The notes beneath the pieces are model-generated. The model had not been told where the DNA came from. It saw nothing but the letters and a program-made list of their open reading frames with translations, and made no database searches. Position numbers and translations under genes: made by a program. Source: Triangularia verruculosa (Eukaryota > Ascomycota > Sordariomycetes > Sordariales > Podosporaceae). Taken from it: DNA of 64,000 nt. The number at the start of each line of letters is the position of its first letter. Position 1 is the first letter of the stretch. Below, in pieces: positions 33,487 to 43,825 of the stretch. The DNA lies in assembly GCA_033296885.1 (NCBI GenBank), contig MU863930.1, positions 1-64,000 on the forward strand. Direction: 5' to 3'.

Positions 33487-34770
33487 TTACAACTCTTCCT
33501 TCCCACTCCTGCTTCCATTCTTCTTCTTGCCCCCTTTATTGTTCACCCTCCTCTGTTCCGTCACCTTCTTGAGCAGCTCATGGCTCCAATGTTCCTTATC
33601 CTTCTTGTTCCCCTTCGCCCACGCCTTCGCATGCCAGTCCCAGCACCTCTCTGCTGGCTCCTTGCCTTCCTTGTGTCTACCCTCGCAAACAATATCTGTT
33701 TGTTGAGTACCAATGGGCCACTCACCGAGGGAGGCGCCCATATCCCCATCCAGGAAATTATCAAGCACCAACAACGCAGCTTTTCTGGCAGCAGGTTCAA
33801 AGTCACCGTTTTGGGAATCTTGGAGATTGAGAATCTGGAGGATTTGCTCCATGCCGTTGTTGGAGAGGAAGTGGGCGCGGATGGTGGGAGATCTGAGAAG
33901 ACCGGAGATGGAAGAAATGCGAGCCTTCGAAACTGCCGGGTCCGGGTGGCCAGAGGAGGGAATGAGTCGCCAAATGAGAGTAGATAGTGGCTCATTTGAG
34001 CAGGAGGAGGCGAGGAGCTTGGACCAGTGTGTTTCGATTTCGGACAGGGCTTTGGGGTTGTTTTGAGTGACGGAAGATAAGGTCAGAGCGGCCAATCTGG
34101 CGCGGGAGAGGGTCTCTGCCGAAGGGGAAGGGCCAAAGATGGCGGGGGTGTTGGCTATGCAAAAAAGGTTGGCAATGGTGTCGTAGTCTTCTGCTATTTT
34201 GAGGCCGTAATAGATGTCATGTGAGACGTCTGAGAGAGATTCAAGGGCTGAGTCAATGTCGAGACCCTTTCTGAGGTAGGAAAGAGATTCAAAGAAGACG
34301 GCGGCATCGTTGCCAGCGTGGGGATTGTTCTTGGGGGGTTCCTTGATCTTGCCGTCTGGGTCATATCCGGGCGCGTTTTTTGGGAGCCTCCGTGGTTTTT
34401 GTACTGGTTCCGGCTCTAAGTCGGGGGTGTCAACTGTGACGATGGCCGAGTCTACTGGGAGACCAGCTAATGATGGGTCCACCTCTTCATCTGGGTCATT
34501 GATTTTGGCCTCCTTTTGACCGGTGTTGATGTTAAGCTTGACATGAAGACCTAATGGTAGATCCTGGTCGGGATGGACAATTTGAAACTCGTGTGTAGGC
34601 TGGAATATTTTGGGATAACATTCCGCTGGGTTGGATGTGTGGCATATAAGTTTCACCTCGGCAGATGGTGACGGTGATGGGGGGTCCCCCGATGCTGAGG
34701 TGCCCAGAACCATAAGACCGATGAGGCCAAGAAGGCTCAACGGAAGCATCTTTAACCGGCTTCTGGCCAT
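33487..34770 (-). CDS. SIL1: ER nucleotide exchange factor SIL1
   Basis: An intronless gene of 427 aa. Residues 1-27 (MARSRLKMLPLSLLGLIGLM onward) form a signal peptide cut near ASG-DP. The body has armadillo-like helical repeats (ALESLSDVSHDIYYGLKIAED, ARLAALTLSSVTQNNPKAL, KARISSISGLLRSP). The C-terminus is basic and ends KEEL, a probable HDEL-like retention signal. Sil1 releases ADP from the lumenal Hsp70 Kar2/BiP and so supports translocation and folding. The EICHTSNPAECYPK-like head (here LICHTSNPAECYPKIFQP) is typical of fungal Sil1. Confidence 0.9.
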   Translation of the reverse strand: MARSRLKMLPLSLLGLIGLMVLGTSASGDPPSPSPSAEVKLICHTSNPAECYPKIFQPTHEFQIVHPDQDLPLGLHVKLNINTGQKEAKINDPDEEVDPSLAGLPVDSAIVTVDTPDLEPEPVQKPRRLPKNAPGYDPDGKIKEPPKNNPHAGNDAAVFFESLSYLRKGLDIDSALESLSDVSHDIYYGLKIAEDYDTIANLFCIANTPAIFGPSPSAETLSRARLAALTLSSVTQNNPKALSEIETHWSKLLASSCSNEPLSTLIWRLIPSSGHPDPAVSKARISSISGLLRSPTIRAHFLSNNGMEQILQILNLQDSQNGDFEPAARKAALLVLDNFLDGDMGASLGEWPIGTQQTDIVCEGRHKEGKEPAERCWDWHAKAWAKGNKKDKEHWSHELLKKVTEQRRVNNKGGKKKNGSRSGKEEL

Positions 34771-34956
34771 CTTGTTGGTTTTGGCACTTTAGGTTGAAGA
34801 AAGGTCCCTTAAGCTGTCTTCCTGACTGCGAGGCTGAGAGGTCGAGATGGATGTCGAGTGAAGTGAATCTGTGGGTGAGATGAAAGTTGGCGAATGAAAC
34901 AGAACTAAATACCTATACAAGACAAGCCCTTGTCCTCTTGATCCAAGTCTTACACG

Positions 34957-35340
34957 CTAGCTCGAACCCAAATGACTCAACTCGAAGGTAAAAGAAAGGA
35001 CAGATTGACTGTTGCCCTGAACTTTGCCTCCTTGAAATACTGTACCTCCTCCAAAGGGCAAAGCTAACTCCCTGCAAACAAGGCCTTGGGTGTATACTTT
35101 ACGGGGCAAATGCTGATTGGATAATAAAATGCCCTTACTAATACGCCCCATCCGTTCCCTAGCTTCCACCTCAGCCTTCAGCCTTGCGAGAGGACCAACG
35201 CCACACAGTTGATGTGGAAGCTCTGACATCAAGTCACGTGCATCTTTCGCAACCCCAACAATGCCAAGAACGGGATGGGTGCGTGGTGACCGCAAGCTCA
35301 TTGGCAAATTGTCGCTCACCAGCACCTTCTTAGGTGCCAT
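34957..35340 (-). CDS. Possible small gene, 127 aa, unknown
   Basis: An open frame starting MAPKKVLVSDNLP, reading away from the complex I gene and sharing its promoter region. Composition is plausible, but there is no recognisable motif or splice support. It could be a lineage-specific small protein, a non-coding divergent transcript or chance. Confidence 0.3.
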   Translation of the reverse strand: MAPKKVLVSDNLPMSLRSPRTHPVLGIVGVAKDARDLMSELPHQLCGVGPLARLKAEVEARERMGRISKGILLSNQHLPRKVYTQGLVCRELALPFGGGTVFQGGKVQGNSQSVLSFTFELSHLGSS

Positions 35341-35551
35341 AGCTATTTAGGAATATTGTCCCTTCGATATCGAGTTGTCGAACTCGTCGCAACGCCCTTT
35401 GCGGGTTTGAATCTTTCCTGGGGAGAACGACAGCAAGAGAGGGGCTTCGGAGGACCAAGGTGGATCCTCTGAGCTCGACGGATCAAGAACCCAGCTCCAC
35501 GCGCAAACCGCCCGCCAGATCCCACAAGTGACGACGACGACAACCACCACC

Positions 35552-36520
35552 ATGTCGGCTATCAGACAGAGAGCGGCTCTACTCGCCCGGCAAGCCCGGC
35601 CGCAGGCTGTTCGCAACACCAGACGTTATGGCTCGAGCCACGGTCACGACCACCATCACGAGCACACGGTCGAGGAGAAGCTCGGGGTACGTTCGCCCCC
35701 TGCCAATTCGGTCATTTGTCGCCTGGAGCTACCAGCAAGTCGAGCGTACATGTTACGGACGAGTGCTGACCCGCTGGATTAGACTGGCTTCTACCTCGCG
35801 GCCGCCACCTTCGCTGGTACCTGGGTCGTATACAACGTCTCTCGCCCCGGCAAAGACGGCGAGCTATCGACATTCAGCAAGTGGTTGAAGGAATGGGCGG
35901 ACCTCCACCAGACCTGGGAGACACGAAACGACTTGCTTGCCGCGGCTGTTGAACAGGCCGCCGCCGACAGACATCTCCTGCTCAACGCTCCACGCAACAG
36001 AACCCACGAGCTGAGATTCCCCGAGTACGTTTGGACTTCCCTTTCTTCAGGGCCCGAAGAGGTTGAGAGCAGAGTTCCGTCTTGTGGGAGTACGGGTGCA
36101 TCTTTGACTGGGCAATTGCCTGCTCAATTGGCTTTCTTGAGTTTGATATTACAAGGAGACCCTCTTGGGCAGCTCTCGTCTTGGCAAGGAGGCCTCAATT
36201 GGGTTTAATTGCTTCTTGTCCAAGAACTCATTTGAGGCTTCTCGTGTCTCAACCAGGCCGAGATAGCCGGACGAGCTGTCGTCACCCCGATGCCCTGCCT
36301 CAGCCCACAAGACAGGCGCTGTGCTCTCAAACTCGTAGACTGCTATTGGTGCACCGGATGCATGCTGACACGTGACAGGGTCTTCAACACCGGTTCCCCC
36401 TTCAACGTTCCGGCCGGACACTACGTGAACATTGACAAAGTGGTTGCCCATTACCAGCAGCAGCACCTTAAGGAGGAGGAGCGGAAGGCAAAGAAGCTTG
36501 CGGCGGCTGCCCAGCAGTAG
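35552..36520 (+). CDS. Complex I 17.8 kDa-type accessory subunit
   Basis: Exons 35552-35686, 35783-36024 and 36379-36520 give 172 aa. The N-terminus (MSAIRQRAALLARQARPQ) is an Arg/Ala presequence for mitochondrial import, followed by a His-rich stretch. One membrane span sits at FYLAAATFAGTWVVYNVSRP, then a charged helical body. The C-terminal FNTGSPFNVPAGHYVNID matches what I recall of the fungal NADH:ubiquinone oxidoreductase 17.8 kDa (NUXM) subunit, an accessory protein of the complex I membrane arm. Intron 2 is 354 nt, long for this window. Confidence 0.75.
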
Positions 36521-36949
36521 CTACTTCATTATTAGAAGGTCCTGCATCATTATTCCCTCGCGCCTTCATCATACCACGATCCATTATCCACTTTGGGTTG
36601 TTGTGGCACATGTACATAGGTAGAATCCGAGCGGCATTGGTCAACCACAACACGACGTCGCTTCCTTGACCTCTTTTTGATACACCACCCGTGTTCATTC
36701 TTTCCTTCTGTTACTCGGTTACTTCACTCTGTTACTTCTTCGATTACACAAGCCCACCTTCTTCCTGCATTCCCTCGTACCACCATTTCTCCCACACCTC
36801 TTGGGTTCTCAGCTTCGCTTCCTCCGCGCGAAGCTCAAGCTCATGCACACATCACCACCAGCATCTTCAACTCAGCCATTGGATTTGGCACACTTTTGTG
36901 ACGACAACTTTCTTAGCTGACATTATTTTATTCTTCTACCGCCACCACC
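36521..36949. other. Intergenic gap
   Basis: Pyrimidine-rich leader and promoter region of the SET gene; no gene seen. Confidence 0.5.
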
Positions 36950-38537
36950 ATGGGATCAGTAGCTGCCAAGAAAGGTGTATTTGACGCCAGCAAGTCAGCG
37001 AGTGTATGTCAACTGTTCTCTTCGCCTCCCTGGTCAGACAGTCCGCCACTCCGAGACTTGTAGGTGGTAAATCAGCTTGGGCTATACTGACACCCTTGGT
37101 ATTGTTCAACAGGTCCCCAAGAACGCTTACTACAGCCCGCCCAAACATGAGCCAGCTGTCTATATCGACTTGGTCAGTCCTGACGTTGGCTATGGCGTCT
37201 TCGCCGCCCGTGACTTTGAGCAAGGCGAATTCATCTTCCACGAAGCCCCGCTGATTGAACCCGCAGACTTCTGCGAGGCTCGTGCAGGTAAGGCCGGCTC
37301 CCTTTCAGCTTTCGGCTTTGTTTCGATGCTTCCAATCAATTTTGCCGTAGAGTAAGTATAAGCCAACTAACCAAATTGGTCAATAGTAAACGACAGTTCC
37401 CATGCAGAAAGGCAGTTCACTGGGCTCTCCATGAAGTTGGGTCACACGCACAGCTTGGAGTATATGAAGATGCGGTTTGCCTTTCCCAGGCTGGCCGCTC
37501 AGCTTGGAAGAACATTGCCCACGTACGATGAAGTCTTGCTATACCACCTCCATGCGGGACTGGGGACGAATCTTGTGCATGGGAAGTTTCGTTCTGGACC
37601 CGGATGTATGCTGTTGAGGGAGGAGTATGACAAGCACATTAAGCACGTCCAGACCGAAGTCGTAGCCCGCGGCGGCGGTCCCAAAGCGAGCATTCCGGAC
37701 AAGACGATCGCTGCGGCCGACTTTTATAGAGACTATGCTTTCCAAGACAAGGGTGTCGGGCGCTTGGGGGACCCGGCGACTGCTGATCCTAGAGCGACAC
37801 GGAAGGCTACGATATACCTCTTGGCGAGCTTGATCAACCATTGCTGTAAACCCGGCCGAAAGCAGCAGAAGAGGACGGGGGGAGTAGCTGGGCCTTTGAA
37901 GGCCAACGACAACAACGCTGGGAACGACAACGGTGGCGACGATGGTGCTCAGGACCATGACGCTGCCAAGAAGGGAGCCGGTAAGAACAATGCTGACAAA
38001 GACGACAATAACACTGGTGACAGCAACGATGGCAACAACAATGGTGGCGGCAACAATGACACAGGCAATGCTAGTGCGGGCAGTGAGGAGGCCGGTCCTG
38101 GCAGCCAAGCTGGTCCCAGCGGTGTCGGGAGTAGTTCTACTCTCAAAGCCATAGCCCAGCCCAAAGTCGACGTTGACGCAATCACGTTTGTCGTGGACGA
38201 CAACGCAACAGCCCAAGGCAAGAACAGCGATGACGGGGCCAGCAGCCACGTCAGCAGCAACGAGGCTGTTGCTTCCGGGGGGGAGGAGGAAGAGGACGTG
38301 CCCGGCGCCCCGCCTCACCAGAACGGACGGCCTCGCCCGGGTCCCAATTGCGAGTGGCGGATTGGTCCTGGCGGCCTGGCAAAGTTTGTCCAGCCGCACC
38401 ACATTGCCGTTCAGGCGAAGCGGCCCATCAGGGCTGGGGAGGAGCTCACGTGGGACTATGGCAAGGAGGATCAAGGGTTCACTTGCTTGTGTGCGACGTG
38501 CAATCAGGGGCCCCAACGTCCTTGTGTGTTTTTGTGA
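36950..38537 (+). CDS. SET-domain protein with Asn/Asp-rich insert
   Basis: Exons 36950-37003, 37113-37287 and 37408-38537 give 452 aa. The SET fold starts with VGYGVFAARDFEQGEFIFHEAPLI (about residues 42-66). It resumes with ASLINHCC (about 215), the pseudoknot NHxC motif, and ends PHHIAVQAKRPIRAGEELTWDYG plus a post-SET CxCxxC-like CLCATC. Between NHCC and the closing part sits an insert of about 145 residues rich in Asn, Asp and Gly. SET enzymes methylate lysines with SAM as donor; the substrate here is unknown. The closest layout is the fungal SET proteins of SMYD-like type, but no MYND finger is seen. Confidence 0.8.
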
Positions 38538-39464
38538 AAGGCGGCGCGCAAGGTGCGTTGGTGGCTTCGCTGGATTGGATATGCTAGAAGGGCGAGGAAG
38601 GCGCCTTGGATTGAGTGAGGAACAGATGTAGATGGCATTGCCTTTTTTTTTTTTTTTTGGCGGAACATGGGGGACGTGTTTTACAAGCGGATTGTTGACT
38701 TATAAGTCTAGCAGACTAGGTAGATGGGGCCTCGAAGGTGATAATACAAGCGTTTTTGATATTGATAAATGTTTGCGTGGCTACCTACCTATTTTAGTAG
38801 GGTATGTGGACATTTGAAAAGGTATGTTGATGATTGTGGCAAGCGAGCTCAGTCCCAGTCAGTTCGCGCAATAACCTCTTCTCCTTTGAGTATGGCTGTC
38901 CAAGATGGGCTTCCCCGAAAGGTGAAAGCTTGGGGAGGGAATGTGACGACTAACTTCCCATCTATGTAAGACTGTTGTCTGAGCACCCAGGGAATGAAGA
39001 TATGTCAGTTGAAGCCTCTGCGAAACGCCAAAGTGTTCTCGTTTCTCTTGTCCATCTCCCTCAGACTCCGAACAACGTTACTCTCGGGCAGGAGGTGTAT
39101 CTAAGGGCAAGCAAATTTGGACGTCAAAGAATGCTCGAATCAGGTTTGTGCTATTGGTCTAACTTCGCAGACTGATAACTAGGGCCCAGACGTCCGTCCA
39201 TTCCTTTTTTGTTGGCATGAATCATCATGAAGAGGTCCCTCGAGGAGCTCTCTGTTCATCACTTCAGAGCGCACCATCACGCATTGTGCGTTGCGTTGTT
39301 GTCGGAACCAGCACTCGAATTGCTCTTTTCTGTACTATCTTTTCCCTAAAATCAAGATAGCCCAGGCATCGTACGCATAGCGAGTAATGCCCGTGAGCAG
39401 ACCTTTGCCCCGTTTCGCCGAACCCATGAGAGACTGAATGCAAGAACCACCAATATCCCAGCCC
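38538..39464. other. Convergent intergenic gap
   Basis: 3' flanks of the SET gene (with an 18-nt T run near 38642) and RPS15. No gene supported. Confidence 0.5.
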
Positions 39465-40264
39465 TTACTTCAGGGGAATGAAACGAGAAGAGTGGGTAGC
39501 ACCGATACCTGGTCTACCGTGCTTGACGGGCTTGCTAGAGGGGGGTCAGTGATCTGATACATCCCGGCACCAGAAAACGAGGGGAAGGTCATACTATGAG
39601 ATAGAGAACTCGCCAAGATAGTGGCCAACCATCTCGGGCTTGATCTCCACCTGGTTGAACTCCTTGCCGGAGTAGATACCGACGACGCTGCCAATCATCT
39701 CGGGAACGACAATCATGTCACGGAGGTGAGTCTTGACGAGCTCAGGCTTCTCGCTGGGCTTAGCCTCCTGCTTGGCCTTGCGGAGCTTCTTGATGAGGCC
39801 CATGGGGCGGCGCTTAAGACCACGGTTGATCTTTCTGCGGGCACGGGCGTGGACGACATCGCGGAGCTCATCGGAGCTCAGATCGAGGAGACTGTTGCGG
39901 ACAGCATGTCAGCACGTTTATTCGAGTCAAGCACGCCCCGTTTTCCCATCCCTCAGACTTCCGCCACCACATGCTCGCTGCCAAGTTTCCATAGCTTCCT
40001 TCCTCCTCTTTTGAGCATTTTCGGACTTTGTCGTGGGGTAGGTGGTGTGGGCAGAAAGCAAATCGATTCGAGGGCACCTACGCATCGAGGTCGATACCGC
40101 GGTAGGAGAACTTGCGGAAGGTTCTCTTCTTGCGGATCTCAGCGGCCTCCTCGGCGTTCTGTTCGATGTCTTGTCAGCCAGCTTTTCCCTCCACCTGATG
40201 CACCTCCCTCCCATCAATCATCAGCAACAGAAAGAGAGTTTGGACATACGTATTCGTCAGCCAT
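39465..40264 (-). CDS. RPS15: 40S ribosomal protein S15 (uS19)
   Basis: Exons 40264-40250, 40158-40082, 39891-39595 and 39534-39465 give 152 aa. The sequence runs MADEYNAEEAAEIRKKRTFR, SYRGIDLDALLDLSSDEL, INRGLKRRPMGLIKKLRKAK, then VVPEMIGSVVGIYSGKEFN and a tail ending THSSRFIPLK. It is the universal uS19 of the small subunit head, needed for 18S maturation and pre-40S export. Three introns in a short gene with a 15-nt first exon are usual for fungal ribosomal protein genes. Confidence 0.97.
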
Positions 40265-40781
40265 GTTGTCGGTTGTCGAGTGATCACGATCTCGCTCGGT
40301 TCGATAGTGCTGGTATCGAAGAGCGAAATTCAGACAGTCGCGATTCTGGAGGTGGATTTGAGTTGGGTGAGCGCAACAGACCGCAGTGAGTGGTCAGCGC
40401 AGGCTCTTGCGGACCCACTCACAAAATTCGTAGGGCTCAGTGCCCTCACAAGCCCCGCGCCAGATTGATTGGTGGCCGTGGCGCTGTTGTGGCTCGTGCT
40501 GTGGCTAGTGGGGCCCCATTCAACTTGACCCTTTAAACTCGCTGCCAACGCGTCCAGTCTCTCGCGACTCGTATGTCATTTCAATTTGCCGGCAGTTGTT
40601 GAAACACTTGTTCTCAGAAATGGACAGTGCCTCACGCCTTTGACATCTCTTCGATCGCTAGACACTTGTGTATTCATGAATGGATACGCATATCTTCACA
40701 GCACAGAGCTATTCGCATGATGAATCGAGCTGGCCAGGACTGTTTTTTGCGGCTACAGACCAAGGTATTTACGGCTATTTT
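40265..40781. other. Intergenic gap
   Basis: RPS15 promoter and the 3' flank of the galactanase gene. Nothing else recognised. Confidence 0.5.
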
Positions 40782-41895
40782 CTAGATGCGCTGAAAAACT
40801 GAGATGCTGGAGCGCGCCTTTCCGCCCCATGCAAACATGGTATTCTCCGGGCAAGACGAGCCCAGGGCAGCATTATTCAACCAAGCCGGTTCCCAGTAGA
40901 ACAAGCCATTTCCCCGATTTACGGACCGGACGACGTCCGCCACCTTTGTCACGTACTGTACCTGCCCAGCCTCGGAGAACGGGATACTGCGGACATCGGC
41001 CGGAAACTGGTACCTAGGGTTCGGGCACTGGACTGGCCAGTTGGTCTCGACGACCTGGATCTCCTTTCCCCAGCTGTTGGCCATGTTGGTCAGACTAGTC
41101 TTGAGCGCACTGAGCGAAGCCGCCTCGGAGTAGAATGGGTAGAACGAGACTCCCATGATGTCGTAGTCAGACGGCTCAAAGGTTCCCTGTCTCAGGACAT
41201 TCGTGTACCAGTTGTTTTGAGTGTTCCAGTTCCTGCGTTGACCCTTATTAGCACCGATCTTTCTTGTCCAGCGTCTGCCAATCTTCTTACCATCCATTGT
41301 CAAGATGAATCATGATCTTCGGCTTGGGATTGAGCCTGGAGTCTTTGATACCCCAAGACGCGCTACGCAGCAGCCGTGCGATGTTGGCCCAGTTGTTTGT
41401 TCTTCCTGTGGGCCAGAGCAAACCGGGCGTGATCTCGTTGCCGATGGAGATGATAGTGGGCTGAATGCCGGCATCCTGGAATCTGTTGCACGATTCCAAG
41501 GTGTAGTTGTACAGCTTCCACGAGAGGTTGTCAATGTCGGTAGGCCAGCCAGAGGGGATCCCCTGCTTTCCCGGATCGGCCCAAGTATCGCTGTAGTGGA
41601 AGTCAATGTAGACTCCGAGCCCGACAGCCTTCGCCCGTCTCGCAAGTTGGATGTTGTAGTCCATGTTGTACTCCCCGTTGCTAGGGTTTACCCAAACTCG
41701 TTGACGAACAGTGTTGACACCATTTTCGACCAGAATTCTCTCGAGGGGCTTGGTGTTGCCGTTGACGTCTTTAAAGGACATACCAGCCCTCTCCTCGATG
41801 AGAAGAGATGACCAGTCCACACCTTTGTAGGTGATGGCGGCGTTCACAGCTGGAAGCCCAGCCAGAAGCAGAGTTGACAACGACGGCAGAAGCAT
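40782..41895 (-). CDS. Secreted arabinogalactan endo-1,4-beta-galactanase (GH53)
   Basis: Exons 41895-41291 and 41232-40782, split by a 58-nt intron, give 351 aa. The signal peptide MLLPSLSTLLLAGLPAVNA is followed by the mature start AITYKGVDWSSL. GH53 hallmarks are RVWVNP, YIDFHYSDTWADPGKQ, the acid/base in ISIGNEITPG (E154) and the nucleophile in VVETNWP (E264). The enzyme cuts beta-1,4-galactan side chains of pectin outside the cell, a plant-biomass trait. The start at 41895 is the first ATG; a TTG upstream is ignored. A TATAAAA lies about 80 bp upstream. Confidence 0.95.
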
Positions 41896-42572
41896 TCTGA
41901 ACAATGGATTGGGGGTAGTTGCTGATCCGATCCAGGTACTCGGACCAGCTCAGCGCTATATGGGCATACCAAGGTTTTATACGATCAACCAGGGAAAGGC
42001 CACACGGCCTGAACACCTGAACCACCACTTGTGATTGATGGAAACCGGGTCCGCATCCCGGATTTGCTACTCTATAAAGTATAACCCGCGAACTCGCGGC
42101 TTTTGCGCCATCGCGCGCCTTGGCGGACATGGCATGGCAAGCTTATGTCTGTGAAAGTGCGGAGGAGGCTCTTGGTTTCCACTTCGGTTCAAGACTGGGC
42201 ATCATGCCTACACAAAAAGGGCCGTCTGTTGAAGCGAACCTGGAAGGCCTGGCCAATCAATCTACATTGGACGGCGCTTCCCCACAGTGGCTATTATTTT
42301 CTTGGGATTAGGAACGGAAACCGTCTTAGAAAGCTAACAACATTTGGCTTTCTAGCGGTAATTAAGCAAACCAGCGGCTGTCTATCAAATGAATGCCGGA
42401 GAATGGAGCGCTTGGATCTGCGGTTGAGTCTTGCCACCAATCACACACAAGCTTCGGTTCGTGTCGTTCCGGGCGTTACAATCATATCAGGAATTCAAGG
42501 CCGGGTACCTGGCTAAGCAAGACTAGTTTTTGACACTATTCCCGTCCAGAAACTTGACAGCGCGGCGTCACA
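41896..42572. other. Intergenic gap
   Basis: Galactanase promoter region and the 3' flank of the reductase. The short frames on the plus strand show no family features. Confidence 0.5.
41975..41981 (-). promoter_or_regulatory. Probable TATA box of the galactanase gene
   Basis: TATAAAA on the minus strand, about 80 bp upstream of the start codon, fits an inducible secreted enzyme gene. Position and sequence are the only support. Confidence 0.5.
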
Positions 42573-43825
42573 TCATCGCTCGTCCTCTGATACCCTCCAT
42601 ACAAGCCGTTCACCAGACGGAGATTGCTCCCTTAACAATTGAAGCGCATTGTGTGCCCTCTCCAGCAGCGTGGCACCTTCGACAACTCTGGCTCTGTTGG
42701 GCTGGATAGCACCTTGGGCCAGCAAGGCGGGAATGATCACGGGTTGGAGTTTCTCTCGAAAGAACATGTTCTGCTTATATGTAGCATTAGCTCGTCGTCG
42801 TCATCGTCGTCGCATAACATATTCACCGAGTTACTCACCTCTTCATAATTCAGCGTCCTCACCCCCTTCACCTCCACCCCATCCCGCCACACCACCCCTT
42901 CCACATTGTGCTCATCTGCCGCAAACACCGGCCTCCTCCCCTCAGCAGCATGGACATTGATCACAGGCAACATGACCGCCACTTTGCTACCCCGTTCCGC
43001 GATCTCGCTCAACGGTCTCAAGGTCCCATCTCTCGATCCGATACAATCCACAAAATAGGGAATCCTTGCCCCCACGATCGGCCCTCCTTGCCTGCTGCCG
43101 TCCTCCTTGTCAAGATACCTCTCTATCTCCTCCAACACCCTCGAGTTCCTGTAGTCAAAGCAAACCCTCGCCCCCAGCCTCCTCAGCTCCTCATGATGCT
43201 TCCCGCTCGCGACAGCAATCACATTGGTATACCCCCAATACTTTAGAACCTGTATCGTGTACAACCCAACCGAACTCGCCCCTCCCCAAATCAGCACCCT
43301 CTTGTCCCCTCCCCTGAAACTCTTGGGCTTCGGCCAGGGCAGCCGCAAGCCCAGATCCGCAGTCAAAGCGTGAAAAGCCGTCACGAGGTTCGTCGGGATC
43401 GTGACCGCCTCCTTCAGCCCGTACGGCACGTTCGCCGGCAGTTTGGAAACCTTGTGCACGGGAACTGTGACGTACTCCTGGAAGCCGGCTTCTCGCTCGT
43501 TGCCGTCCGAGACGAACCCAAAGACTTTGTCGCCTTCCTTGAGGGGCTGGTCGTTGAGGGAGGTGGTCGGCCACCTGGTCGGACGTAGCCACAGGGAGAT
43601 GACGGTTCCGGCGAAGGCGGTGCCGAGGTGGAAGGGAAACGAGGAGATGGCGAGGTTGCCGTCGCTGCGGTGGAGGTCGAGGGGGGTGGAGCACGTCCAG
43701 GTGACTTTGATGAGGGCTTCGTTAGGGTTGGGGGTGTGGGTGGCAGCTTGGAGGAGGACGGGCGGGGAAGAAGGGGCAGGGAGGACGATGGAGGGGTGGG
43801 TTTTGGGGCTTGCTACTATTGTCAT
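42573..43825 (-). CDS. MDR-family (zinc-type alcohol dehydrogenase-like) reductase
   Basis: Exons 43825-42839 and 42770-42573 give 394 aa. The N-terminal GroES-like half has NEALIKVTWTCSTPLDLHRSD and FPFHLGTAFAGTV. The Rossmann half has VLIWGGASSVGLYTIQVLKYWGY (NADPH-binding, AxxVG type). The Cys ligands of zinc alcohol dehydrogenases are absent, pointing to the quinone/enoyl-reductase branch (similar to trans-acting enoyl reductases of fungal secondary metabolism). No polyketide synthase is nearby, so such a role is not supported here. The 68-nt intron contains a (GTC)n-like stretch. Confidence 0.85.

Noticed and set aside
37539..38516. 325-codon minus-strand frame over the SET gene
   Set aside because: Antisense shadow of the SET exon, with no family resemblance.
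42103..42516. 137-codon plus-strand gene
   Set aside because: No family features; overlaps the upstream region of the galactanase.
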